From JBMNOI01 sp050942995 (GTDB lineage: Bacteria; Chloroflexota; Anaerolineae; UBA1429): DNA of 23,082 bases. Location of the stretch: assembly GCA_050942995.1 (NCBI GenBank), contig JBMNOI010000061.1, positions 1 to 23,082 of the forward strand, in the 5' to 3' direction. Each line of letters opens with the position of its first letter. Position 1 is the first letter of the stretch. Made by a program: the position numbers and the translations under genes. Under the pieces are notes generated by a model. It was not told the DNA's origin. It saw nothing but the letters and a program-made list of their open reading frames with translations, and made no database searches. Positions 1 through 7,787 of this stretch are shown in pieces.

Positions 1-2
1 CC

Positions 3-407
3 GCCTGCGCCGTGGGAGAGGCGCTGGCCGCGGCCCGTGAGGTTCAGCCGACGCCGATGCGGAACGCCGCATGGATGATGGACCTTCCCCTGGCCAACGG
101 AGGCACATCGATGTGCCCCATTCACGGTCTACGTCTGGGCGATGCGGTGCTGGTGGGGTTGGGCGGTGAGCCTTTTGTAGAGTACGCCCTCTATGCCCGC
201 AAGGTCTCTTCCGCCGCCAGCACGATGGCGCTGGGATACACCGACGGATCGGTCGGCTATCTTCCGGTTGAATCGGCCTATGCCGAGGGCGGTTACGAGA
301 CAGAGGCGAACCGCTACTTCCCCATGGGTGAACTATGGTCGCCGACAGTCGAGGCGGCTCTCAAGTCTCAGATCGATGCCATGTTACAACACCTGGGCGT
401 CGCCTGA
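3..407 (+). CDS. Neutral/alkaline ceramidase-like protein, C-terminal part (5' truncated by window)
   Basis: The reading frame is open from the window edge, so only the C-terminal ~135 residues are present and the true start lies outside. The pattern resembles the C-terminal part of the neutral/alkaline non-lysosomal ceramidase N-terminal domain family: a 'LGDAVLVGLGGEPFVEYAL' segment, then 'GYTDGSVGYLP', then 'YAEGGYE'. In that family the enzyme is a zinc amidase that releases a fatty acid from an N-acyl sphingoid lipid. Many bacterial homologues are uncharacterised hydrolases found in catabolic clusters, so the substrate here is open. The zinc-binding histidines would lie upstream and cannot be checked. 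The next gene starts 33 bases after the stop with its own strong ribosome binding site, so co-transcription is likely. Confidence 0.6.
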   Translation, partial: ACAVGEALAAAREVQPTPMRNAAWMMDLPLANGGTSMCPIHGLRLGDAVLVGLGGEPFVEYALYARKVSSAASTMALGYTDGSVGYLPVESAYAEGGYETEANRYFPMGELWSPTVEAALKSQIDAMLQHLGVA

Positions 408-439
408 CGCCCCAATTCTTACGACATAGAGGAGGAACC

Positions 440-1531
440 ATGGACAAGAGCCCGTTTGCCGTCGATGTGACGCCCGACTGGCAGGGACTGGTGGATTGCA
501 TTATGCGCAAGGGCACGCCGCCCCGCGTGCATCATATCGAGCTGTTTCTGGATCTGGAGGTGCAAGAGGCCATCTGCCGGCGGTACCATCTGTTGGACGG
601 GCTCTCTTCCGACTCGCCGGATTTTGTGCTGCAGGCGTCGGTGCGCATTCAGCGGTTCCTGGGCTATGATTACGTGCGCTGCGGACTGGATGATTTCGAG
701 GCCCCGCTGGAGAGGCTGATGACGCAGGATACCGCCCAGCTACAGCGGAGCGGCGGACGGAGCTATATCGACGAGCATCGCGGGCCCATCACCAATTGGG
801 CAGAATTCGAATCCTACCCCTGGCCCGACCCGAACAAGGCGTCGACTCGCTCGCTCGAGTGGTACCAGGAGAACCTGCCGGATGACATGTGCATCCTCGT
901 CACCGGCGACTTTGCTCACTTTGCCGAGTATCTGAACTGGCTGATGGGCTATGAGACGCTCTGCTACGCCCTGTACGATCAGCGCGACCTGGTGGCGGCC
1001 ATCGCCAACCGTCTCACCGAGATCTTTGAGGGAGCTCTGAGACGCATGCTCGAATTCGATCGCGTCAAGATCGTTTGGGGCTCGGACGATATGGGCTTTC
1101 GTTCCGGCACCCTCATCAGCCCCGCCGACCTGCGCGAGTTCGTGCTGCCCGGCCACAAGCTCATGGCTGAGATATCTCACGCGGCCGGGCGCCCTTATCT
1201 GCTGCACTCGTGCGGCAATCTGAGCAAGATCATGGATGATCTCATCTTTGACGTGGGCATCGATGCCAAGCACTCTTTCGAGGACACCATCGAGGATGTC
1301 ATCGAGGCCAAGCAGCAGTATGGCGACCAGATCGCCCTGCTGGGCGGCATCGATGTCGACTTCCTCTGCCGCGCCACTGAAGAGCAGGTACGCGAGCGCG
1401 TGCGTCGCACGCTGGAGGCCTGTATGCCCGGTGGCGGCTACTGCCTGGGCACGGGAAACAGCGTGGCCAACTATATCCCGCTGAATAACTATCTGGCCAT
1501 GGTCGATGAGGGGCGCCGTTTCCCCGTCTGA
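440..1531 (+). CDS. Uroporphyrinogen decarboxylase-fold protein, probable zinc-dependent corrinoid methyltransferase type (MtaA/MtbA-like)
   Basis: The 363-residue product has the UroD TIM-barrel pattern. ATG 440 is chosen because GAGGAGG stands five bases before it; the frame stays open upstream, but without such a site. The key feature is H256-S-C258 followed by C335, exactly 77 residues after C258. From established knowledge, zinc-dependent methylcobamide:CoM methyltransferases such as MtaA bind zinc through His-X-Cys and a second Cys at about this distance, whereas true HemE is cofactor-free. I therefore infer methyl transfer to or from a corrinoid or thiol rather than porphyrin decarboxylation. 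No corrinoid-binding protein is seen in the window, so the partner is unknown. The neighbours are hydrolases and a sulfatase, which fits catabolism of a methylated or otherwise decorated substrate. The fold is sure; the reaction is not. Confidence 0.85.
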   Translation: MDKSPFAVDVTPDWQGLVDCIMRKGTPPRVHHIELFLDLEVQEAICRRYHLLDGLSSDSPDFVLQASVRIQRFLGYDYVRCGLDDFEAPLERLMTQDTAQLQRSGGRSYIDEHRGPITNWAEFESYPWPDPNKASTRSLEWYQENLPDDMCILVTGDFAHFAEYLNWLMGYETLCYALYDQRDLVAAIANRLTEIFEGALRRMLEFDRVKIVWGSDDMGFRSGTLISPADLREFVLPGHKLMAEISHAAGRPYLLHSCGNLSKIMDDLIFDVGIDAKHSFEDTIEDVIEAKQQYGDQIALLGGIDVDFLCRATEEQVRERVRRTLEACMPGGGYCLGTGNSVANYIPLNNYLAMVDEGRRFPV

Positions 1532-1593
1532 TGCCACCCGATGGGGTGGGCGTCGGGACGACCCGGCGAGACGAACCAGAAAGGAGATCGTAG

Positions 1594-2751
1594 ATGGTAG
1601 AGCCCAACATGATCGGCGCCTATGGGCCGTGGGCGGCAAATATTGTGGGTACAGAGCCGGGGCGGCTGTCGCTGCGGCGCGGCGACTGGCCGATCCTGGA
1701 CGAGTGGCGCGAGACGGCTCGCAACCGGTTGTTCGAGCTGCTGGCGATGCCTGAGATCGATGCGCCGACGGTCACCGTGTGGCGCCGCATCTCCCGGGAC
1801 GGTCTGCATATCGAGGAACTGTCGTGGCAGCTTCCCTACGGACCGCCGACCCGGGCACTCTTCCTCAAGCCTGAGGGCGCCACCGGCCCGCTGCCGGGGA
1901 TCCTGGCGTTGCATGACCATGGCGGGAACAAGTATTTCGGCTGTGACAAGATCGCCCAGATAGACGACGCGCCCTCTCAATTGATGGTGGAGCATCGGGC
2001 GGAATGCTACGGCGGCAGGGCCTGGGCCAATGAAATCGCCCGGCGCGGATATGCCGTGCTGGTGCCCGACGCTTTCCCCTTTGCCAGCCGGCGGGTGCGC
2101 CTGGCTGATGTGCCCGAGGTACTTCACAAGGGGCTGGTCGACGATGACGAGGCGACCCGCGAGGGTGTCGCGGCATACAATCGTTGGGCGGCGGAGCACG
2201 AATCGGTGATGGCCAAGTCGCTGTTCTGCGCCGGTACCACCTGGCCGGGGGTATTTCTGGCCGAGGATCGCGTGGCGCTGGATATCCTCTGCGCCCGCGA
2301 TGATGTGGACCCCGAGCGCATCGGCTGTGGCGGCCTCTCTGGTGGCGGGATGCGGACGGCGTATCTGTCCGGTACAGATGATCGGGTGCGCTGCGCCGTG
2401 TGTGTGGGCCTGATGAGCACGTGGCGCGATTATCTGCTGTACAAGAGCCACACCCATACCTGGATGCTCTACGTGCCGTTGTTGCCCCGCGATCTGGATT
2501 ATCCCGAAATTCTGGGGCTGCGCGCGCCGCTGCCGTCGCTGGTGTTGAATAACAGCGATGATCCGCTCTTTACCCTGCCCGAGATGCAGCGTGCGGACGA
2601 GATCCTGGCCGAGGTGTATCTGCGGGCCGATGCGGAGGAGCGATATCGATGCAGCTTTTATCCGGGGCCGCACAAGTTCGACCTCGCCATGCAAGAGGAG
2701 GCGTTCGGCTGGTTCGATCGCTGGCTTCAGAGCGAGCCCGTGCCCCGGTAA
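1594..2751 (+). CDS. Alpha/beta hydrolase, acetyl-esterase/dienelactone-hydrolase-like
   Basis: The 385-residue product has an ordered Ser-Asp-His triad. The nucleophile elbow is G-L-S249-G-G, the acid is D322 or D323 in 'NNSDDPLF', and the base is H360 in 'PGPHKFD'. A 'LALHDHGG' segment near residues 104-111 matches the oxyanion-loop strand seen in the acetyl-xylan-esterase/dienelactone hydrolase group. No signal peptide is visible, so it is probably cytoplasmic and acts on an imported ester or lactone. ATG 1594 follows AAGGAG at a 7-8 base spacing. It lies 62 bases after the UroD-like gene and 106 bases before the sulfatase, consistent with one catabolic transcript. The length suits the large multidomain esterase subgroup. 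The substrate cannot be read from the sequence. Confidence 0.85.
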   Translation: MVEPNMIGAYGPWAANIVGTEPGRLSLRRGDWPILDEWRETARNRLFELLAMPEIDAPTVTVWRRISRDGLHIEELSWQLPYGPPTRALFLKPEGATGPLPGILALHDHGGNKYFGCDKIAQIDDAPSQLMVEHRAECYGGRAWANEIARRGYAVLVPDAFPFASRRVRLADVPEVLHKGLVDDDEATREGVAAYNRWAAEHESVMAKSLFCAGTTWPGVFLAEDRVALDILCARDDVDPERIGCGGLSGGGMRTAYLSGTDDRVRCAVCVGLMSTWRDYLLYKSHTHTWMLYVPLLPRDLDYPEILGLRAPLPSLVLNNSDDPLFTLPEMQRADEILAEVYLRADAEERYRCSFYPGPHKFDLAMQEEAFGWFDRWLQSEPVPR

Positions 2752-2810
2752 TGTTCAAGGGCACGTCGCATTCGAGAGTGAGGGGTAGACGGGCAACGAC
2801 TCATTCCCCG

Positions 2811-2844
2811 AATATACTCCGGACGGACCATCCGGAATATCCGG
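2811..2844. promoter_or_regulatory. Imperfect inverted repeat upstream of the sulfatase (possible operator)
   Basis: The 106-base gap before the sulfatase holds 10-base arms at 2814-2823 and 2831-2840 (right arm TCCGGAATAT). They match as an inverted repeat in 9 of 10 positions around a 7-base spacer. The right arm also forms a short CCGGA-ATA-TCCGG palindrome. It ends a few bases before the sulfatase ribosome binding site, so a bound regulator or an RNA hairpin here could control that gene. This is inferred from symmetry only. Confidence 0.35.
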
Positions 2845-2857
2845 CGAAGGGAGAGTG

Positions 2858-4165
2858 ATGACTAAGAGTCGACCGAATATTCTGTACATCCACTCGCACG
2901 ACACCGGCCGCTATGTACAACCCTACGGATACCCCGTTCCCACGCCGGCCATCCAGCGCCTGGCCGAGGAGGGGGTGGTGTTTCGTCAGGCGTTCTGCGC
3001 AGCGCCTACCTGCTCGCCCAGTCGCGCCGGTCTGCTTACCGGCCAGTGTGCCCATAGCTCGGGCATGATCGGTCTGGCCCATCGCGGGTTCAGGCTGAAC
3101 GATTACTCGCAGCATCTGGTCCATACGCTGCGCCGGGCAGGCTATGCATCGACTCTTATCGGCGTGCAACATGTGGCGGCGGATGCGGACCAAATCGGCT
3201 ACGACCATGTGGTTCCTCTGGCAGGGACCGAGGCCCGATTCGTCGCTCCGGCGGCGGTGGATTTTCTGCGCAATGCGCCGGCCCGTCCCTTTTTCCTGTC
3301 GGTAGGGTTTGACGAGACACACCGCGTTTTTCACACTCCGGGGGCGGACGAGGTTCCGCGCTACGTCCGTCCCCCTGCGCCGCTGCCTGACACGCCCGAG
3401 ACGCGACGGGATATGGCCGCATTCAAGGCCAGCGCCCGCGTGCTGGACGAGGGAGTAGGGGCGGTGCTCGATGCGCTGGATGATGCCGGCCTGGCCGATA
3501 ATACTCTGGTGATCTGTACCACCGACCATGGCCCGGCGTTTCCGGCGATGAAGTGCAACTTGACCGATCACGGCATCGGCGTCATGCTCATCATGCGTGG
3601 CCCGGGGGGCTTTACCGGCGGCCGGGTATTGGATACAATGATCTCACATGTGGACGTTTTTCCCACTCTGTGCGACCTGCTGAGCATCGATCCCCCATCC
3701 TGGTTGCAGGGGCACTCGTTCATGCCCGTCATCCGCGGTGAAACCGACGAAATCCACGACGAGATATTTGCCGAGGTGACCTATCACGCCGCCTATGAGC
3801 CTCAGCGTTGTGTGCGCACCCGCCGGTGGAAGTATATCCGGCGCTATAGCGAGCAGAGCACGCCGGTGCTGCCGAACTGTGACGACAGCCCGAGCAAGGA
3901 TGCGTGGCTGGCCCACGATTGGCGTAACCGGCCCGTGGCCGCCGAACAGCTCTACGATCTGGTATACGATCCCAACGAAGCACACAACCTCGCGGGCGAT
4001 CCGGCGGCAGAGTCGGTGCTGAACGATATGCGCGCCCGTCTGAATGCCTGGATGCAGCGCACCGACGACCCGCTGCTGCACAGCGCGTATGTGGCCGCCC
4101 CCGCCGGGGCGGTAGTGAACGATCCGACGGGATTGTCGCCACAGGAGCCGGTGCAACCGGCTTGA
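2858..4165 (+). CDS. Sulfatase (type I, formylglycine-dependent; sulfatase-like hydrolase)
   Basis: The 435-residue product carries the sulfatase signature C52-S-P-S-R56, where the cysteine is converted to formylglycine, followed by 'GLLTGQ'. The C-terminal metal-site motif is 'CTTDHGPAFP'. The N-terminal metal motif reads 'SHDTGRY' rather than the usual Asp-Asp pair. It has no signal peptide, and the length fits the short sulfamidase-like group of bacterial sulfatases. It would hydrolyse a sulfate ester or sulfamate, probably on a sugar. ATG 2858 is preferred over GTG 2855 because AAGGGAG sits four bases before the ATG and too close to the GTG. No maturation enzyme (anSME or FGE) is in the window, so it must be encoded elsewhere. 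An inverted repeat lies directly upstream. Confidence 0.92.
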   Translation: MTKSRPNILYIHSHDTGRYVQPYGYPVPTPAIQRLAEEGVVFRQAFCAAPTCSPSRAGLLTGQCAHSSGMIGLAHRGFRLNDYSQHLVHTLRRAGYASTLIGVQHVAADADQIGYDHVVPLAGTEARFVAPAAVDFLRNAPARPFFLSVGFDETHRVFHTPGADEVPRYVRPPAPLPDTPETRRDMAAFKASARVLDEGVGAVLDALDDAGLADNTLVICTTDHGPAFPAMKCNLTDHGIGVMLIMRGPGGFTGGRVLDTMISHVDVFPTLCDLLSIDPPSWLQGHSFMPVIRGETDEIHDEIFAEVTYHAAYEPQRCVRTRRWKYIRRYSEQSTPVLPNCDDSPSKDAWLAHDWRNRPVAAEQLYDLVYDPNEAHNLAGDPAAESVLNDMRARLNAWMQRTDDPLLHSAYVAAPAGAVVNDPTGLSPQEPVQPA

Positions 4166-4341
4166 GATCGGAACTGTTAGATGACGGGTACCGCCGATAC
4201 CGGGCCACATCCATCCCCCATCCTCTCTGAATGGTTCGGTGTGAACGGATCTGTGCCGCGCATGCGGCCGTGATTCTCACATCTGGATGATCCGGCCGTG
4301 TTGCGAGTATGGTCGATGGACAGGATCAGGAGGAATATCGT

Positions 4342-4791
4342 ATGCCTGTACGTACCGGTGAGGCAGTTTGGGAGGGGGGACTACGGCGCGGCCGTGGAAC
4401 CGCCCGTTTTGGTGATGGGGTGTTCGAGGGACGTTACTCCTTCTCCTCTCGCTTTTTCGATGAGGGGAAAAAGGGGACGAATCCGGAGGAGCTCATAGCG
4501 ACGGCGCATGCCTCTTGTTTTTCCATGGCGCTGGCCGGAGAGATCGAGGCGGGAGGATACGACGTCAAGAGTGTGCATACCATCGCTCGGGTGCACGTCG
4601 AGGCGGTCGAGACCGGCCACCGCATCACCCGCATCGAACTGGATACCGAGGCCGATGTGCCCGGCCTGGATGAGGCAGCGTTTCTGGAATATGCGATGCA
4701 GGCCAAGGTAGGCTGTCCCGTCTCGCAGGCGCTGGCGGCCGTCAATGACATTCGCCTGCAGGCGCGGCTGGCGCGCGCCGAACGCGTCTAG
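4342..4791 (+). CDS. OsmC-family organic hydroperoxide reductase
   Basis: The 149-residue product matches the OsmC peroxiredoxin-like family in length and active site. The two redox cysteines are C59 ('ATAHASC') and C125 ('AKVGCPVSQ'), the same numbers as in E. coli OsmC. R18 and E49 occupy the positions of the conserved active-site arginine and glutamate. It reduces organic hydroperoxides through a thiol cycle in the cytoplasm. ATG 4342 is chosen because CAGGAGG lies about nine bases upstream; an earlier in-frame ATG at 4309 has no such site and would add residues before the family's normal N-terminus. The 176-base gap after the sulfatase suggests it may have its own promoter, but I could not identify a convincing one. 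Confidence 0.93.
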   Translation: MPVRTGEAVWEGGLRRGRGTARFGDGVFEGRYSFSSRFFDEGKKGTNPEELIATAHASCFSMALAGEIEAGGYDVKSVHTIARVHVEAVETGHRITRIELDTEADVPGLDEAAFLEYAMQAKVGCPVSQALAAVNDIRLQARLARAERV

Positions 4792-4837
4792 GTGGCGCGT
4801 CCGATCGTCCATCCAATATCCAGCAGGAGACCATGCC

Positions 4838-5806
4838 ATGTCTAGCGTGCGCTTTGCCATCATCGGTTGCGGACCCGAAGCGTTGCCCATGATACAGGGG
4901 ATCTCGACGGCGCCCAATGCGGCCATCGTCATGCTGATGGATGATCGGGGGGATCGACTGGCCGATCTTTCCGAGCTGTACGCCGTGCCCATAACGGCCG
5001 ATGTGAAGCAGGTGCTGGCTACTCCCGAGGTGGATGCGGTCTATATCTCGGTACCGGTGAATCGGCGTGCCCGGCTGGCAATCGAGGCGGCCAGAGCCGG
5101 CAAGCATATCCTTCTGGATGCGCCTGTGGCCGGCAGCCTCGAGGATGCCGATGCGCTGATCGACGCTTGCCGGCGCTCCGGCGTGCATCTGGGGGTGACC
5201 CTGTCTGCACAGCTCGACGCGGCCCTCTCTGCCGCCCGGGATCTGGTGCGGGCCGGCATGCTGGGGCAGGTGCGGGCCGTGCATATGAACGTTCCGGGAC
5301 ATGGTCCCGAGGCGACGGCTGACCTGGCCCAGACGCTCAATACGGTGCGCTGGGTGACGGGGCTGGAGGTCGAGAGCGTCTACGCCGAAGCGGTCCGAAC
5401 CCGAATGCTCGCCGATACGACCGACGGTCTGGGCGCGGTGCTACGCTATGACAACGGCGGCGTCGGCCTGTTGCAGACCGGCACGGCGGTGTGTGAGGAC
5501 GCTCCGGGCGATGTGTCCGGGCCACGCATCTATGGCGCTCAGGGCCAGTTGATCCTGGCCGCGACGCCGCTGGTATGCCTGCAGAACCCGCCCGAGGGCG
5601 GCGTTCCCGGGGCCTGGCAAGCGTTGCGCTATTCCGGCACACCGGGCGACCATACCCGGGTGGCGGCGCGTTATGCGGCCGCCGTCCTGGAGGATCGGCA
5701 GCCCCCCGTGACGGCGGAGGATGGACGTCGGGTACTGGCGATTGCGCTGGCCTGTCGTCGGTCGGCCGAACTGGGTGGGCCGGTGCCGCTATCGCCCGGC
5801 GACTGA
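4838..5806 (+). CDS. Gfo/Idh/MocA-family oxidoreductase-like protein lacking the EKP lysine
   Basis: The 322-residue product begins with a Rossmann strand and G10-C-G12-P-E-A15, followed by 'EVDAVYISVPVNRRARLAIEAARAGKHILL'. This is the typical NAD(P)-binding half of Gfo/Idh/MocA proteins. The catalytic 'E-K-P' motif, whose lysine binds substrate in the family, is D94-A95-P96 here. The usual downstream 'D-x-x-x-H' catalytic segment is also not recognisable around 'DLAQTLNTVRWVTG'. The protein is somewhat shorter than typical family members (about 330-380). I infer a divergent or non-catalytic member, perhaps a binding subunit or an enzyme with a rebuilt active site. ATG 4838 has CAGGAGA seven bases upstream. 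It ends the plus-strand run and is followed by a hairpin terminator. Confidence 0.82.
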   Translation: MSSVRFAIIGCGPEALPMIQGISTAPNAAIVMLMDDRGDRLADLSELYAVPITADVKQVLATPEVDAVYISVPVNRRARLAIEAARAGKHILLDAPVAGSLEDADALIDACRRSGVHLGVTLSAQLDAALSAARDLVRAGMLGQVRAVHMNVPGHGPEATADLAQTLNTVRWVTGLEVESVYAEAVRTRMLADTTDGLGAVLRYDNGGVGLLQTGTAVCEDAPGDVSGPRIYGAQGQLILAATPLVCLQNPPEGGVPGAWQALRYSGTPGDHTRVAARYAAAVLEDRQPPVTAEDGRRVLAIALACRRSAELGGPVPLSPGD

Positions 5807-5843
5807 GCGAACCGCCGGACGGCTGACGGGATCGAAATCAAAA

Positions 5844-5872
5844 CGCGGGCTATCGTATTACGATAGCCCGCG
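5844..5872. terminator. Bidirectional intrinsic terminator between convergent genes
   Basis: A perfect 12-base-pair stem (5844-5855 with 5861-5872) encloses a 5-base loop. On the plus strand it is followed within a few bases by TTTT. On the minus strand the tail reads TTTTGATTT. It sits between the stop codons of the Gfo/Idh-like gene (5806) and RNase J (5904) and can serve both. Confidence 0.85.
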
Positions 5873-5903
5873 CCTGCTTTTCGCGACCGGATCGGCTGAT
5901 CGT

Positions 5904-7574
5904 CTATTCTGTCGTGCGCTTGTAGTCGGTGATCATGGGGATGACCACCGGTCGGCGGCGGGTTTCCTCATAGAAGAAATGCTCCAGCCGACGCTTGACC
6001 TGTCGACTGATCTCCTCAGAGTCGGTATAGCGATGCCCGTTACCTTCCAGCAGATCGACGATGACGGCCTGCGCCTGAGCGATTAGATCCGCCGATTCGG
6101 GTACATAGACAAACCCCTGTGAGACGATCTCTGGGGTCTCGGTCACCTGGCCGGTCTCGGGGTCGATGGGAATTCTGGCGATAACCAGCCCCTCTTGCGA
6201 CAGGGCCATGCGGTCACGCAGGATCGAGCGTCCCACATCACCCACCAGCGAGCCGTCCACCAGCACATCCTGAATCTCGATGGTGGGGCCCCGTCGCGCC
6301 CCCTGCGCGTCGATTTCCAGGCTCTCTCCGTTGTCCATGATGAACACTTCTTCCGGTCGCATACCCAGGTCATAGCCCAGCCGCGCATGCACGTGTAGCA
6401 TGCGGTAAGCGCCATGCACCGGCATAAAGTATGCGGGACGCAACAGGTTGAGCATCAGTTTGAGCTCCTCTTGTGCCGCGTGTCCCGATACGTGCAATCC
6501 GGCCTCTTCGCCATAGACGACATTAGCGCCCCGGCGGAACAGGTTATCGACGTTGCGATGGATGGACACCTCGTTTCCCGGGATCGGGTTGGACGAGATA
6601 ACCACCGTGTCACCCTCGCGAATTTGGAGCTGACGGAATCGTCCCGATGCCATGCGCACCAACGCCGAATTGGTCTCTCCCTGCGATCCGGTGGCAATGA
6701 CACATACCTCATCATCCTCGTACTGGTCGATCTGCCCCAGTGGGATACGCGTATCCTTCGGGAATCGAACAAAGCCCAACTCTTCGGCGATGGCGATATT
6801 CTCTTCCATACTGCGCCCGGCGATGGCGACTTTGCGGCCCATGCGCGCCGCCGTCTCGATAATCAACTGCACGCGAGACAATAGCGAGGCGAACGTTGCC
6901 ACGATGATGCGTCCCTGTGCCCGGGCGAACACGTGCTGGAATGTATCCACCAGGGTGCTCTCCGAGGCGGTATAGCCCGGCGACTCGGCATTGGTGCTGT
7001 CGGCCATCAGGAGCAGAATGCCCTCACTGGCCAGGCGGGCTAGGGCGCCCATATCGATGGTGCGGCCGTCCAGCGGTGTGTGATCGATCTTGAAATCACC
7101 CGTATGCACCACCAATCCCAGAGGAGTGCGAATCGCCAGCCCGACGGCCTGGGGGATCGAGTGGTTCACGTCGAACGGCGCAACGATAAAGGGACCCAGC
7201 TTGACCTCTCGCCCCGGCGTCATGGTACGCACCTGGGGTTCTTGCTCAAGGCGGGCCCGCTGTAGCTTGGCCTCGACCAATCCGCGGGTCAATGCCCGCG
7301 CATAAACCGGAGCCGGCACATTGCGTAGCAGATAGGGTAGCGCCCCGATGTGATCCTCGTGGCCGTGGGTCAGAACGATGCCCCGCACCTTGTCCCGATT
7401 CTCCTCCAGATAGGAAAAGTCGGGGATCACCAGATCGACGCCCAGCATCTCGTCTTCCGGGAACATGATCCCCGAGTCGATGACGAGAATATTATCTCCA
7501 TACTCCAGCAGGGTGCAGTTCCTGCCGATTTCCCCCAATCCTCCCAGGGGGATAACTCGTAGCTGATCTTTCAT
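5904..7574 (-). CDS. rnj: Ribonuclease J
   Basis: The 556-residue product is full length for RNase J. The metallo-beta-lactamase motifs are H70-G-H72-E-D74-H75, H138, H157-T-G-D160 and A-D192-S-T-N. The beta-CASP domain follows, with S363-G-H365-A and H387 as its late motifs, and a C-terminal domain ends the protein. The enzyme is a Zn-dependent 5'-to-3' exonuclease and endonuclease in mRNA decay and rRNA processing. Two adjacent ATGs exist at 7577 and 7574. The second is preferred because AGGAG is 5 bases from it but only 2 from the first. A 20-codon leader frame ends in TGATG overlapping this start. The promoter and a terminator-like hairpin lie in the leader, suggesting control by attenuation. 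Confidence 0.96.
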   Translation of the reverse strand: MKDQLRVIPLGGLGEIGRNCTLLEYGDNILVIDSGIMFPEDEMLGVDLVIPDFSYLEENRDKVRGIVLTHGHEDHIGALPYLLRNVPAPVYARALTRGLVEAKLQRARLEQEPQVRTMTPGREVKLGPFIVAPFDVNHSIPQAVGLAIRTPLGLVVHTGDFKIDHTPLDGRTIDMGALARLASEGILLLMADSTNAESPGYTASESTLVDTFQHVFARAQGRIIVATFASLLSRVQLIIETAARMGRKVAIAGRSMEENIAIAEELGFVRFPKDTRIPLGQIDQYEDDEVCVIATGSQGETNSALVRMASGRFRQLQIREGDTVVISSNPIPGNEVSIHRNVDNLFRRGANVVYGEEAGLHVSGHAAQEELKLMLNLLRPAYFMPVHGAYRMLHVHARLGYDLGMRPEEVFIMDNGESLEIDAQGARRGPTIEIQDVLVDGSLVGDVGRSILRDRMALSQEGLVIARIPIDPETGQVTETPEIVSQGFVYVPESADLIAQAQAVIVDLLEGNGHRYTDSEEISRQVKRRLEHFFYEETRRRPVVIPMITDYKRTTE

Positions 7575-7636
7575 CATATCTCCTGCCAAAAAACAATCCT
7601 TCCGAAAAAAGATTCTCTGATTTCCTGTTGCAACAT
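7574..7636 (-). other. Possible 20-codon leader ORF overlapping the RNase J start
   Basis: An ATG at 7636, one base after the T-tract of the leader terminator, opens 20 codons beginning M-L-Q-Q-E-I. The frame stops at a TGA that shares one base with the RNase J ATG (TGATG). Its last codons include the RNase J ribosome binding site, so ribosomes translating it could couple to RNase J. Its own ribosome binding site is poor: only a GGAG inside the hairpin. Chance is a real alternative. Confidence 0.22.
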
Positions 7637-7666
7637 AAAAAAAGCCGCTCCAGCCGGATATGCGGC
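7637..7666 (-). terminator. Intrinsic terminator inside the RNase J leader (attenuator-like)
   Basis: Read on the minus strand, the arms GCCGC and GCGGC (7662-7666 with 7644-7648) close a hairpin. An inner TCC-GGCT-GGA stem-loop is set off by a 3-base bulge. The hairpin is followed directly by seven T residues (7643-7637). It lies about 120 nt after the predicted start of the leader RNA and 62 bases before the RNase J start codon, with no ordinary gene between it and the promoter. That position fits transcription attenuation better than the end of the M48 gene, 350 bases away. Confidence 0.6.
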
Positions 7667-7699
7667 GGGCGGACAACCAGGTACTATCTATGTATTTGG

Positions 7700-7768
7700 A
7701 TCCTGCAAAGGATAAAAACTCATTCAGACTTTTTAAATCGTTTTTTCTTTGCGAGCGATCCTTCTCGC
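7700..7768 (-). promoter_or_regulatory. Two small hairpins in the RNase J leader
   Basis: Between the promoter and the terminator hairpin the leader can form two more stems. One is GCGAG/CTCGC at 7751-7768 with an 8-base loop, and the other is ATCCT/AGGAT at 7700-7713 with a 4-base loop. They could be parts of a regulatory RNA fold. I recognise no known riboswitch consensus. Confidence 0.3.
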
Positions 7769-7787
7769 CCTACGTATCTTTAATTTT

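Noticed and set aside
440..1531. Calling the first UroD-like gene hemE
   Set aside because: The zinc triad and the lack of other haem genes argue for the methyltransferase branch of the fold.
740..1639. Long open frame (299 codons) antisense to the first UroD-like gene
   Set aside because: It is a shadow of the GC-rich coding strand, has no family resemblance or supported start, and the plus-strand gene has clear motifs.
1489..2694. 401-codon open frame antisense to the alpha/beta hydrolase
   Set aside because: It lies fully opposite a gene with an intact catalytic triad and ribosome binding site, and its composition is typical of a mirror frame.
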